NCBI GenBank assembly: GCA_958296015.1
Contig: CATQIH010000028.1
Span: 1-45,258, forward strand
Length of the DNA: 45,258 nt
Direction of reading: 5' to 3'
From: Cyclobacteriaceae bacterium
GTDB taxonomy: Bacteria; Bacteroidota; Bacteroidia; Cytophagales; Cyclobacteriaceae
Made by a program: the position numbers and the translations under genes
Part shown: in pieces, positions 33,537 to 42,936 of the stretch
Numbering within the stretch: the first letter of the stretch is position 1
Layout: each line of letters opens with the position of its first letter
Notes under the pieces: model-generated
Told to the model about the DNA's origin: nothing
The model's input: only the letters and a program-made list of their open reading frames with translations
Database searches by the model: none

Positions 33537-35549
33537 TTATTTGGTCACTTGCAATGTTCCCTGCATCACCATAGCATGGCCCGGATAAGTACACAAGTAA
33601 GTATAATCACCAGGCTTTTTGGGTGCGATAAAGTAGATAGCTTCCGTTTCTCCCGGCTGAAGCAGCTTGGTGTGGTACATGATCTGGTTGGTTTCCGGTA
33701 TGTAATTCATTTCAGAACCTTTCAGGCCCATGTTGAAAGCCATATCGCCTACCTCTTTGGCTGTGTTGGGCAACACCACTACCACATTGTGGGTCATGTC
33801 GTCATTGTTGCTAAACACCAGTTTGACTTTGCTGCCTGCCTTCACGCTCAATTGAGTAATATCGTATTTAAGCCCCGGTTTTGTGCCCAATGTAATGACC
33901 TGATCCGGTTTTTTCCAATCGGCGGGCATTTCCAACTGGCGTTTTGCCAACTTTGCTGACGCGGTTGTCCGCGTAGGCTTTTCTTTAGCCGGTGTTTCTT
34001 TGGCTTTCCTAGCCATATCCATGTGCTGGTGCTGCGCTACCTGTTGGCTGGCGGTGAGGATTGCCTTTTTGCCTTCGGGGATATTGTTCAGGGTATAGTA
34101 AGCCGTATTGTGTAGCAGGTTCAAGCCATTATTAGCTTTAAAATTGTGCAGCTTGACCTCATGGATATACCCTTTGCGCAGGCTATCCAGCACCAGTCGT
34201 ACTTTTGTGCCATCTTCGGATACCATAATTCCTTTCAGGTTCTTTTTGCCTGTATTGATAATATCACTTCCGTAACTGCTATGGTAATGGTAGGTAAAGT
34301 CATTGAGTTCGTAGCTGGCAGGGTCTTCAGCAACTTGACGGTCTATAGGCATGGTAAATTCTATCTCAAAACCATCTGGCATGGCCTGTACCTGTTTCAT
34401 CTCAAAAGGCACTTCACCGGTCCATACCAGTCGCTGCAAGCCATAAGGCTCGGTGCCGGTGCTGGCCCACCCGCGGCTGGTCATACCGACAAACAGCGAA
34501 CCATCCAGCCCATAGCGAAGCCTGAGCAAACCGGAAGAAAACCCTTCGCGGAAGGGGTAGCAGGCTCCCTGATAGGCACCATTTACTTTTTCCAGGGTCA
34601 TGCGCATGATTTTGGAATGCCCCTGGTCGCCTACAAAATACTGACCATCAAACGGGCCAAAAGCACCGCCTGTGGTATCTTCTACAATGTCGGAGGTAGA
34701 AATGCCCATCAGGGTATGCGGAAACCATACGGCTGGCAGCTTTAGCTCTTTGATCTCTTTGGCAGCTTCGTACATGGGCTGCCCGTGCACGATTTTGGTA
34801 AGTGCTTCTTTGGTAAGTTTCACGGGCGATTCAGGCTCTTGTGTCCACCGCAGGCCACCGGCGTTGCCTGCAAAGTCGCCTTTTTCCAGGTGTGTTATCC
34901 TGCCGGAACCTACCCAGTCGCCCTGGTTTTCAGCATAAAGCACATCACCGGAGGTGTTGACGATAAATCCTGCCGGGGAGCGCAGCCCGGTAGCAATGGG
35001 TTCCATGCTGCCATTCGGCTTGATCTTCAGCAACCAGCCGTGCCACTTGGCAAGGCCCTCGCCATAGCCAATCCAGGCCACATTGAGGGTCACATACATA
35101 TCGCCTTCCTTGTCGAAGATAGGCCCGTAGGCATACTCATGGTAGTTGCCGCTCATATCAAAGCGGTATATAGCTTCAAACTTGTCGGCACGTCCGTCCT
35201 TATCGATATCTGTCATCTTGGTAAGCTCTCCGCGCTGGGTGCCATAAAAAGCACCATCATGGTATGCCAAGCCCAATATCTCGTGCAGGCCAGAGGCAAA
35301 CAGCGAGTAGTGAGGCACGCTGGTGGTTGTGTAAGGGTTATTGATCATCCATATTTCCCCGCGACGTGTGCTCACCGCCAGTTGCCCATCGGGCAGCACC
35401 GCCATTCCGCCCACTTCCAGCTTGATATTTTCAGGAATAGGCACGGTTTGTATGGTATAATAGTCTTCTTCTGTTTTTGGTTTGCTTGTTTGTGCATAGG
35501 CACACTGAAGCACGGCGCATGTTAGAAATATAGACAAAATGCGTTTCAT
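33537..35549 (-). CDS. Beta-propeller protein with C-terminal azurin-like copper domain
   Basis: The 670-residue product starts at 35549 (MKRILSIFLTCAVLQCAYAQ, a clear signal peptide). Residues ~25-400 form a sorbosone-dehydrogenase-like propeller (GGMAVLPDGQLAVSTRRGEI, GLRSPAGFIVNTSGDVLYAENQGDW, FVGDQGHSKIMR). A linker and an Ig-like part follow. The last ~120 residues are a type 1 copper domain with ligands His (DDMTHNVVVVLP), and Cys, His and Met in YLCTYPGHAMVM, where the spacing of Cys+5 and Cys+9 is that of azurin. It may pass electrons from oxidation of a sugar to a periplasmic acceptor. It sits in an operon between the DUF1080 and isomerase genes. Confidence 0.9.
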   Translation of the reverse strand: MKRILSIFLTCAVLQCAYAQTSKPKTEEDYYTIQTVPIPENIKLEVGGMAVLPDGQLAVSTRRGEIWMINNPYTTTSVPHYSLFASGLHEILGLAYHDGAFYGTQRGELTKMTDIDKDGRADKFEAIYRFDMSGNYHEYAYGPIFDKEGDMYVTLNVAWIGYGEGLAKWHGWLLKIKPNGSMEPIATGLRSPAGFIVNTSGDVLYAENQGDWVGSGRITHLEKGDFAGNAGGLRWTQEPESPVKLTKEALTKIVHGQPMYEAAKEIKELKLPAVWFPHTLMGISTSDIVEDTTGGAFGPFDGQYFVGDQGHSKIMRMTLEKVNGAYQGACYPFREGFSSGLLRLRYGLDGSLFVGMTSRGWASTGTEPYGLQRLVWTGEVPFEMKQVQAMPDGFEIEFTMPIDRQVAEDPASYELNDFTYHYHSSYGSDIINTGKKNLKGIMVSEDGTKVRLVLDSLRKGYIHEVKLHNFKANNGLNLLHNTAYYTLNNIPEGKKAILTASQQVAQHQHMDMARKAKETPAKEKPTRTTASAKLAKRQLEMPADWKKPDQVITLGTKPGLKYDITQLSVKAGSKVKLVFSNNDDMTHNVVVVLPNTAKEVGDMAFNMGLKGSEMNYIPETNQIMYHTKLLQPGETEAIYFIAPKKPGDYTYLCTYPGHAMVMQGTLQVTK

Positions 35550-35566
35550 GGGTTGCGTATTTTTTA

Positions 35567-37416
35567 TTACCACAATAAAGTATAGCTGAGCGTGTGTGTA
35601 TCTGCACCCAGGCGGACAATCAGTTCCTTTCCGTTGGCTGTTGTTTTCACTTCAGGTGTAAGCTTTGCCATCGAAGGCTCAAGCTGTAAATAATATGCCT
35701 GGTCGTTGATGGCATATACATTGTCGGCCACCTGCGTGATGGTGTCGCCTGCGGCCAGCCTAACAGTTACTGTCTGATCTTTTGGGACATCTTCAAGGCG
35801 CAGAGTGCGGGTAAGGCCCTTGCCTGTAGCATCTGGCTGAAACAGATCTGTGAAGCTTGTGCCTTTCAGGGTGTAGCTAAATTCGGGTTGTCGCTGTTTG
35901 TTCAGGGTATAGCCTTTGTAGACCAGATCCTGGCTGCTGAGCGTGTCTGGCAAAGGCTGATCGCCCGTCGCCATAGCTACCGGGCAGTGGTTGCTCACCA
36001 CAATGGTGGCACCCATGGGTGAGGCTGTCTGTGGTTCGCCGCGCTCATACCACATGTCGGTGGCATTGAGGAAGTCTCCTCTCCACATTTGCAGCAGAGC
36101 AGCCTGGTCGAGGTCATAGGCAAAGTTGATGCCTGTAGGGTCGCCTACCGATATGATGTCTGTTTTTTTCTTGCCTTCAAAGTTCATAAAAGACCGGTGC
36201 ACTCTGGGTTCCTGCGTGGCTTCTACCTGTATCAGAGGCGGCGGAGTTTCGTTGGGCAGTGAGGCAGGATGGTGTAGAGGCATGGGCCGTGTATTCTCCT
36301 TGCTAATGAACAGGCCCAACCCCGAAGGTACCCAAGAAAAATTCTTGATATAGCCTACCGTAAAAGTGTGTGTTCCGGGCGACAAGGTTTTGGTGGCTAC
36401 CTGGTCGGCAAAGAGGTCATCATCTGGTGCAATAAGTTCTTTGCCGTCTATTGAAAGCCTGGCTACACCTTTTTTCCTCAGCACAAACTGATATGGAGCA
36501 TCTTCCTCTATCTGGAGTTTGCCATCGAACGCAATGTACATATTGTTAGGATCGGCGGCATACCTGATATCAATCTGCTCCGCCTTGCCTGATCTTACTT
36601 TGTCGGCAGGTTTGACAGCAGCAAAGTCGTTGTCAAAGTCTCCTTCATAGTAATCATAGCTAAGATCGCTCACGGTTACCTTAAAGTCATTGAGCAGGGC
36701 ATATTCAATATTTTTAAAAGCCACAATACCCTGATCGCCCTGAGCACCAAGGGGCCTTTTGCCTGCTCATTGGTAAAGGCTGAGGCTTGCGTAGGGCTAC
36801 TTACGATAACATTTTCGTGTACGGTCTGGCCGTTTAGTATTACCCGCACAAACCTGGCTGGCTGTATCTTGCGCCCGTTCTCATTGAAGCGCGGTGCCTG
36901 AAATTCAATTTCCAGATGCTGCCACAGGTTGGGGGCAAGACTGGCATTGATCACGGGTGCCTGACCTGCAAAGGATTGCCCGGTTTCCGAATGGCCTGCA
37001 TCAATGCCAGCATTATCAGTTAGGGTAGGAAATACTGTTCCCCAACTGTCTGCTAGTTGCACTTCGTACCGTCCTTGCAATAAGACACCGGACTTAGCCC
37101 CTTTGGGCAGCAAAAAATCCATAGACAACACCATGTTACCATGCTCGAGTTTTGTACGGAGGTTCGCTTCTTTTTTACCTAAATTTTTGTCCTTAAAGTC
37201 ATTATAAAGAATACCTGTACCGCGTGTATCCTTTGGTTGGGTGGTGGTGAAGTCGCCTTCCAAACCGCCCACAATCTTCCACTGCTTTGCCGGGGTGGCA
37301 AAAGCATCAAGGTTGTTGAGCGGAATGGGGGTAAGTATATATACGATAGATTGTGAAAAACCCATGATAGCTATACTGATGATCAGCACGCCGGTGAAGA
37401 AGATACGAAATAGCAT
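35567..37416 (-). pseudogene. DUF1080/PA14-type protein, split by a frameshift
   Basis: A signal peptide (MLFRIFFTGVLIISIAIMGF) and a DUF1080 domain (residues ~30-240: KQWKIVGGLEGDFTT, RTKLEHGNMVLSMDFLLPKGAKSG, LQGRYEVQLADSWG, LWQHLEIEFQAPRF) end at GPLVLR. The expected continuation GDQGIVAFKNIEYALL lies in another frame near 36740; one missing base in CTCAGGGCGAT accounts for it. The second part goes on with a PA14-like domain (GKLQIEEDAPYQFVLRKKGVARLSIDGKELI) and an unrecognised C-terminal part of ~200 residues. Family knowledge: several DUF1080 (PF06439) proteins are 3-keto-disaccharide hydrolases. If the frameshift is a sequencing error the gene is intact, with ~615 residues. Confidence 0.75.
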
Positions 37417-37680
37417 TCTGACACTTTATTAGGTTGAGAATTAGGTAGGGATAAATATAATACAAAATTACATGACAGCTACGCTCCGGTAAATAATTTC
37501 CTACCAAAAACTGCAATACCGATCTTGGTAAGTTTCACGACCGTAGCTTTGTGATTGCTAGTTTCTATCACTTAGCCGAATGAGGAATTTTTACAGTTTG
37601 ATAGAGTGCTAACAAAATTTTAATCCTATCTTAAAGAATTATGTGCATTTACCACATAGCAAAACAATATAACACACTAC

Positions 37681-39246
37681 ATGAAACATACTTTAAAAAG
37701 CTATCTGGAACACACCAAGCAAGACTTACCCGCAGGTTTGGTGGTGTTTCTGGTAGCGTTGCCTCTGTGTCTGGGTATCGCACTTGCCTCCGGGGCACCA
37801 CTGCTCTCCGGTATCGTCACTGGTATTATAGCCGGTATTATGGTGGGCATGCTGAGCGGTTCGCAACTGGCAGTGAGTGGGCCGGCAGCTGGCCTTACCG
37901 TCATCGTACTCAACGCCCTGGCATCTTTGGGTTCTTACGAGGCTTTTTTAGTAGCTGTCGTGCTGGCCGGGTTGATCCAACTGGCTCTGGGACTGGTAAA
38001 AGCTGGTATTGTCAGTGCTTATTTTCCTTCTTCCGTCATTAAAGGTATGTTGGCAGCCATCGGACTTATCTTGATTCTCAAGCAGATTCCCCACTTTCTG
38101 GGAGTAGACCAGGACTTCTTTGGCGATGAAAGCTTTCTTGAAAAAGGACAGAACACGTTTACCGCCATTGCCCATGCTTTTGCCTCTATGGAAACGGGGG
38201 CTTTTATTATCGGAGCTATAGCATTTGCTATTTTATTGCTCTGGGAAAGGTCCTTCATCAAAAACAATAAAATATTGGGTGCTATCCCAGGTGCATTGGT
38301 GGCAGTGGTGGTAGGCATTTTACTCAGCCAAATGTTTGTATACATAGCACCGGAGTTGGCTATTGCCCATACACATCTGGTCAACATTCCTGAAATCAGC
38401 AGTCTGAGTGAACTCAAAAGCGAGCTTCAGTTTCCTGATTTCTCCCAGTTTGCCAATCCCCAGGTATACATAGTAGCCATCACCATCGCCATCATTGCAA
38501 GTCTGGAGACTTTGCTGAGCATTGAGGCTACCGATAAGCTGGACCCGCTGAAACGAAAGTCTTCTACTAATAGAGAACTGGTAGCACAAGGCATCGGCAA
38601 TACGCTGGCAGGGCTGGTAGGCGGTCTGCCTATGACTGCCGTTATCGTACGTAGCTCTACCAACATAGCGGCCGGTGGTAAAACGAGGATGTCAGCTATT
38701 TATCACGGCTTGTTTCTGCTGGTTTGTGTGCTGGTGATCCCTCATGTACTCAATCTGATTCCTTTGTCTGCCCTGGCAGCCATACTGCTGGTGGTAGGGT
38801 ATAAGTTATCTAAAGTATCTTTGTACAGGCAAATGTATGGTGCAGGCAAAGACCAGTTCATTCCTTTCATAGTGACGGTGCTGGCTATCTTGTTCACAGA
38901 CCTGCTGATCGGTATCTCCATAGGTATGGCTGTAGGTATCTTCTTCATTTTGAAAGAAAACTTCAAGACACCGTTTATTCAGGAGCCACATCAGGAGAAT
39001 GGTACCATCCACATTAAACTGAGTGAGCACGTGTCTTTTCTGAACAAAGGGAGCATACTCACTGCCCTAGACAAAGTGCCTGAAAACAGCGAGGTGGAAA
39101 TTGACGGAGCCAATTCGCGGTTTATAGACCATGATGTGCTGGAAACCATCTACAATTTTAAAGAAACGGCACAAGACAAAAATATCAAGATGAAACTAAC
39201 AGACATTCCAAACCTTAGGACATATTCTAAGGGCAGCCATACATGA
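37681..39246 (+). CDS. SulP-family anion transporter with STAS domain
   Basis: The 521-residue membrane protein has the SulP core: DLPAGLVVFLVALPLCLGIALASGAPLLSGI, GSQLAVSGPAAGLTVIV, LKQIPHFLG, SIEATDKLDPLKRKSSTNRELVAQGIGN and GGLPMTAVIVRSSTNIAAGGKTRMS. The family signature residues are present. The last ~100 residues form a STAS domain (HIKLSEHVSFLNKGSILTALDKVP, then ANSRFIDHDVLE). Substrate could be sulfate, bicarbonate or another anion; no carbonic anhydrase gene is adjacent to help decide. It is monocistronic, convergent with an FtsX permease. Confidence 0.92.
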   Translation: MKHTLKSYLEHTKQDLPAGLVVFLVALPLCLGIALASGAPLLSGIVTGIIAGIMVGMLSGSQLAVSGPAAGLTVIVLNALASLGSYEAFLVAVVLAGLIQLALGLVKAGIVSAYFPSSVIKGMLAAIGLILILKQIPHFLGVDQDFFGDESFLEKGQNTFTAIAHAFASMETGAFIIGAIAFAILLLWERSFIKNNKILGAIPGALVAVVVGILLSQMFVYIAPELAIAHTHLVNIPEISSLSELKSELQFPDFSQFANPQVYIVAITIAIIASLETLLSIEATDKLDPLKRKSSTNRELVAQGIGNTLAGLVGGLPMTAVIVRSSTNIAAGGKTRMSAIYHGLFLLVCVLVIPHVLNLIPLSALAAILLVVGYKLSKVSLYRQMYGAGKDQFIPFIVTVLAILFTDLLIGISIGMAVGIFFILKENFKTPFIQEPHQENGTIHIKLSEHVSFLNKGSILTALDKVPENSEVEIDGANSRFIDHDVLETIYNFKETAQDKNIKMKLTDIPNLRTYSKGSHT

Positions 39247-39389
39247 TGGTCAACCGGCGTATTTATCAATCACAAAAAACAGTAGCTCTTTCAGAGGGTG
39301 GCAGTGTTGGATACGCTCAGCTTTGGTTGTTGAGTATTACGCTGAGACTAGTAGAAAAGAGTGTGCTCTTGAACCCTTACTGTGCTTGC

Positions 39390-41756
39390 TCAATCACTTC
39401 CAAGCGAGCTGGTAGGATTGGTATAGGCTGCACGTAATGACTGTGTAGTAACCACCACCAAAGCAAAGACCAGGGCGACAATACCAGTCAGCGGAAAAAT
39501 CCACCATTGGATATCCGTTCTGATAGGGTAGCGCTCCAGATACTTGTCCAGCAACCACCAGGCCAGTGGTGCTGATAGTACAAAGGCAAGCAGTACCAGT
39601 TTTGAGAAGTCTTTCGAAATCAACACGACAATACTAAGAACAGATGCGCCCAGTACCTTTCGTATGCCTATTTCTTTCGTGCGCTTTTCGGCAGTATAAG
39701 ATGCCAATCCAAAAATACCCAGACCAGTAATCACTAAAGTAAGAGCAGCAAAGATATTGGACAAACGGCTGGTCATATTGATAGTGGCAAATTTTTTCTG
39801 AAATTCTGCGTCTACAAAAGTATATTCAAAAGGATAGGCCGGATTGTACTGCTCAAACACACTCTTTACCTCATTGAGAGACGCTTGCAAATCTGTAGTC
39901 TTTCCCAGCCGGATAGTGACAGCGTTGATCCACCCAGGGTCTAAAACCAAAAACATAGGTCTTATTGCCTCATAAGGCGAACCCATCAGTACATTATCTA
40001 CCACACCGATCAGGGTGCGCTTGCTACCCCAAAGGTCTAGCTGTGTGCCGATAGGATCTTTCAGGTTCATCACATCCAAGGCAGCTTTGTTGATGATGAT
40101 TGCCGCTGTGTCGCTTGTAAAATCTTCTGAAAAATCGCGTCCTTCCAGCACCCTGATACCCATTGTTTTGGTGTAATCATACGCCGCAGCAATGGTAGCA
40201 AAGTTTACGTGCTGTTCTTCCGGTTTGCCCGGCCAGCCCAGGAAATTATTGGAATTGATGTCAGTGATGGCACTGTTGGATACTGTAACCGCTTCTACCT
40301 TTCCTGTTCTCAGCAGTTCGTTTTTGATCACCTGGTAGTTCTTTCTGATCTCCTCCGTATAATTTATCGTTATCAGGTTTTCCTGATTGTACCCCAGCTG
40401 CCTGTTTTTAACCAGTTGAATTTGCTTATAGATCACTATTGTACCGATAATGAGCAAAATAGAAAACCCAAACTGAAGCGTAACCAGCACCTTGCGTGGT
40501 GTGGTAGCACCTTTGCCTTCTTTCACTGTACCCTTCAGCACCTTTACCGGCTGAAAAGAGGAAAGATAAAAAGCCGGATAGCTACCGGAGACAACGCCGG
40601 TCAGCAGAATAATAACTATTGAAAAAAGCCAGAACTGCCAGGAAGTATAATCAATGGTCAGCGTTTTTTCCACCAACACATTATAGTAAGGCAACAGCAG
40701 CTGTGCCAGCAAAATGGCAATGACAAACGCAATGACAGCGATGAACATAGACTCTCCAATGAATTGCCATACCAGTTCTTTACGCTGAGAGCCTATGCTT
40801 TTTCTGATACCTACCTCCTTGGCACGCCGCTCCGAACGGGCCGTAGCCAGGTTCATAAAATTGATACAGGCAATGAGCAGGATAAAGATGGCAATTATCG
40901 TAAAAAGCTGCACATAATCGCTCATACCGCCTTTTTCTACCCCGTTTTCAAAATTAGAGTGTAGCCGCCAGCGCAGCAGCGGGTGCAGAAAAAAGGTGCG
41001 ATTGATATTTGTTTCTCCGTGCTCAATCAGCATATTTTTGATGTTGCCTTCCACCTCTGACAATTGCTGTTTATCATCCAACTCCACAAAAACCTGAAAA
41101 GAATAATTGCCCCAGTTGTCTTTGTTTTCTACCAACCAGGGGCTGGTTTGCTCTCTGAATTTCCACGGTAGCAGAAAGTCAAACTGAAAAGACGAGTTTT
41201 GCGGAACATTCTCTAAAACACCGGTTACTTTCAGGTCATTGGCGTTATCTATTCTGATCACCTTGTTGATCGGATCTTCGTCGCCAAACAAAGCTTTTGC
41301 AGTAGCGGCAGTGATCACGATAGAAGAAGGTTCATCCAACACATCGCCGGCATTGCCTGTGCGTAGTGGAAAATCAAACATATTCAGAAACTCTTCACTC
41401 ACATAAAACCCTCTCTTGGTAAGCGGATTATTGTCTACGGCCAACAAATGATCACCTCCCCAGTCTGTCACTACCGAATTTTTGATGTGGCTATTGGCTG
41501 TCTTCATCGCCTCATAAGTAGGCAACGGCACGGAAGTCCAGGAATCTACTTTTCCATCATATGCGGCCTCTATCCATACCTGGTACAGGCGTTCGGCTTT
41601 GGTATGAAATTTATCAAAAGAAAGTTCGTCGGCAACCCAAAGTAGGATCAGGATGCTACAGCAGATGCCAATAGACAATCCTGCAATGTTGATCCACGAG
41701 TAGATTTTGTTTCTTTGCAAGCTACGGATGGCAACGAGAAAATAGTTTCTGAACAT
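39390..41756 (-). CDS. FtsX/MacB-type ABC transporter permease (second copy)
   Basis: The 788-residue protein has the same architecture as the copy at 29829-32213 (first helix SWINIAGLSIGICCSILILLW; FtsX domains at RSERRAKEVGIRKSIGSQRKEL and TAEKRTKEIGIRKVLGASVLSIV). It starts 31 bp after the DUF2807 gene and is read with it from the sigma-54-like promoter at 42539. No ATPase is adjacent. Substrate unknown. Confidence 0.92.
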   Translation of the reverse strand: MFRNYFLVAIRSLQRNKIYSWINIAGLSIGICCSILILLWVADELSFDKFHTKAERLYQVWIEAAYDGKVDSWTSVPLPTYEAMKTANSHIKNSVVTDWGGDHLLAVDNNPLTKRGFYVSEEFLNMFDFPLRTGNAGDVLDEPSSIVITAATAKALFGDEDPINKVIRIDNANDLKVTGVLENVPQNSSFQFDFLLPWKFREQTSPWLVENKDNWGNYSFQVFVELDDKQQLSEVEGNIKNMLIEHGETNINRTFFLHPLLRWRLHSNFENGVEKGGMSDYVQLFTIIAIFILLIACINFMNLATARSERRAKEVGIRKSIGSQRKELVWQFIGESMFIAVIAFVIAILLAQLLLPYYNVLVEKTLTIDYTSWQFWLFSIVIILLTGVVSGSYPAFYLSSFQPVKVLKGTVKEGKGATTPRKVLVTLQFGFSILLIIGTIVIYKQIQLVKNRQLGYNQENLITINYTEEIRKNYQVIKNELLRTGKVEAVTVSNSAITDINSNNFLGWPGKPEEQHVNFATIAAAYDYTKTMGIRVLEGRDFSEDFTSDTAAIIINKAALDVMNLKDPIGTQLDLWGSKRTLIGVVDNVLMGSPYEAIRPMFLVLDPGWINAVTIRLGKTTDLQASLNEVKSVFEQYNPAYPFEYTFVDAEFQKKFATINMTSRLSNIFAALTLVITGLGIFGLASYTAEKRTKEIGIRKVLGASVLSIVVLISKDFSKLVLLAFVLSAPLAWWLLDKYLERYPIRTDIQWWIFPLTGIVALVFALVVVTTQSLRAAYTNPTSSLGSD

Positions 41757-41787
41757 GGCTGTTTATTTGGAAGTAGATACTTTGTCT

Positions 41788-42507
41788 TTACTGCTTCTTT
41801 ACGCTACCCAATCCGCTGCTCGACATGCTTTTGACAGTAGGATCGCCTTTGTAGCGCACGCTGCCGATGCCGGATGCATCGATGCTGATCTCCTGCTGCG
41901 CATTTACCTCAGCACTGCCTACGCCGCTGTTTTCCAGGGTAAGTTTGTCAACCTGTAGGTCAAAAGCTTTCAGGCTGCCCACACCGTTGTTTTCGATAAC
42001 TGCCTCTTTGGCTGAGCCACGTAGTTTGAGGCTGCCCACCATATCGGCCTGTACTTCGAAATAATCGCACGCCACATCCATCTCAACATTGCAGACGCCA
42101 CCAATCTCCAGGGTGAGCTGTTTGGCAGTGATGGGTGTAGTGCTTTCCAGCTGTACCACACCGCCGATATCCAGGTCGTTGATATTGCGCAAAGTGATGT
42201 AAACATCTGTTTTCTTGGCTTTTTTGAACTCCACGCCATCCTTTACACGCACAATTAGTTTGTCGCTTTCGTTGATGGTCTCAATAAGGTCCAGCAGGTT
42301 TTCATCGGCTTCAAGACGGACAGATTCCGTATTGCCCTGAGTGAGGTACACATGAAACACGCCATCAATTTCTATGGCAGAGAAGGCGTCCGTATCTCTG
42401 TCTTCCTTCATTACCTTGCCATTGCCTTTCACATCTTGGGCCAGAGTAGGTTGAACATATACAGTGCAGATAGTCAGCAGGCAGAAAAGTGTTTTTGTAA
42501 TAGTCAT
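41788..42507 (-). CDS. DUF2807 (GIN domain) secreted protein
   Basis: The 239-residue product starts at 42507 (MTITKTLFCLLTICTVYVQP, cleaved near TLAQ). The mature part is a right-handed beta-helix of the DUF2807 'head GIN' family, with repeated turns: FHVYLTQGNTESVRLEADENLLDLIE, NDLDIGGVVQLEST, LTLEIGGVCNVEMDV, GSLKLRGSAKEAVIENNGVGS, GVGSAEVNAQQEISIDASGIGSVRYKGDP. It is probably periplasmic or surface-exposed. It lies in front of an FtsX permease gene and shares its promoter; physical partnership is plausible but unproven. A longer frame upstream is ignored because the signal peptide sets the start. Confidence 0.88.
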   Translation of the reverse strand: MTITKTLFCLLTICTVYVQPTLAQDVKGNGKVMKEDRDTDAFSAIEIDGVFHVYLTQGNTESVRLEADENLLDLIETINESDKLIVRVKDGVEFKKAKKTDVYITLRNINDLDIGGVVQLESTTPITAKQLTLEIGGVCNVEMDVACDYFEVQADMVGSLKLRGSAKEAVIENNGVGSLKAFDLQVDKLTLENSGVGSAEVNAQQEISIDASGIGSVRYKGDPTVKSMSSSGLGSVKKQ

Positions 42508-42538
42508 GTCAAATATAGGTTTGATTCCATTCAGTAGT

Positions 42539-42554
42539 TGCCAGGAGTGTGCCA
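42539..42554 (-). promoter_or_regulatory. Sigma-54 (-24/-12) promoter before DUF2807 gene
   Basis: On the minus strand TGGCACACTCCTGGCA matches the TGGCACNNNNNTTGCW consensus at every position but one (TGGC in place of TTGC), with exact GG-N10-GC spacing. It ends 32 bp before the start codon, giving a leader of about 20 bases. Tandem upstream repeats further support enhancer-dependent transcription. Confidence 0.7.
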
Positions 42555-42606
42555 ATTGCAAAACCTTGCGCTGCGGCTTCTGTAGGCTATCTGTAGCAGG
42601 ACCAAC

Positions 42607-42642
42607 TGTCCGATTCTGACCACCTGTGTTCGATAGTGGACA
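42607..42642. promoter_or_regulatory. Tandem 16-bp activator-like sites
   Basis: TGTCCGATTCTGACCA (42607) and TGTTCGATAGTGGACA (42627) share TGTYCGATNNTGNNCA, start exactly 20 bp apart (about two helical turns), and each has partial dyad symmetry (TGT..ACA ends). They lie 50-100 bp upstream of the sigma-54-like promoter, the usual place for enhancer-binding protein sites. Confidence 0.55.
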
Positions 42643-42871
42643 CCTTTGAGATATTATCAGCTTGTTTAAAATTTAAATAGCAACCCTGGCTTCTACTTCT
42701 CTTGGTGCAGTGCATGTTATTCTGACTGATAGAAAAAGTATTGACTTTGCTTTATATGAGTTGATGCAATCTGAATGGTTAGTAGAACTGGCAATAGATA
42801 ACGAAACCCGGCAGACCTTCTTCTAAATATTTTATTAACCCGAAAATTAAAAATTTGTCTTAGGTAGTAAA

Positions 42872-42912
42872 CTGACAAAACCGACAGAAATAAATTATGT
42901 CGGTTTTGTCAG
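42872..42912. terminator. Perfect hairpin terminator downstream of DUF3037 gene
   Basis: CTGACAAAACCGACA and TGTCGGTTTTGTCAG form a perfect 15-bp stem with an 11-base AT-rich loop, 25 bp after the DUF3037 stop. Transcripts from the right should end here. Confidence 0.75.
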
Positions 42913-42936
42913 GTTATTAAATAGCGTATATATTAG

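Larger units (their letters stand above)
42562..42936. other. Intergenic region upstream of the DUF2807 gene
   Basis: These 375 bp hold the tandem activator-like sites (42607-42642) and the terminator hairpin (42872-42912). Between 42681 and 42827 a plus-strand frame without a start codon reads LGAVHVILTDRKSIDFALYE, then ELMQSEWLVELAIDNE and ends FF-stop; it might be a gene remnant, but no family was recognised. Confidence 0.4.

Noticed and set aside
42508-42561. Upstream extension of the DUF2807 protein to 42561
   Set aside because: It would precede the signal peptide by 18 residues and cover the sigma-54-like promoter; the ATG at 42507 is better.
42681-42827. Possible small plus-strand gene between the DUF2807 and DUF3037 genes
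   Set aside because: There is no start codon and no recognisable family; kept only as a note in the intergenic entry.
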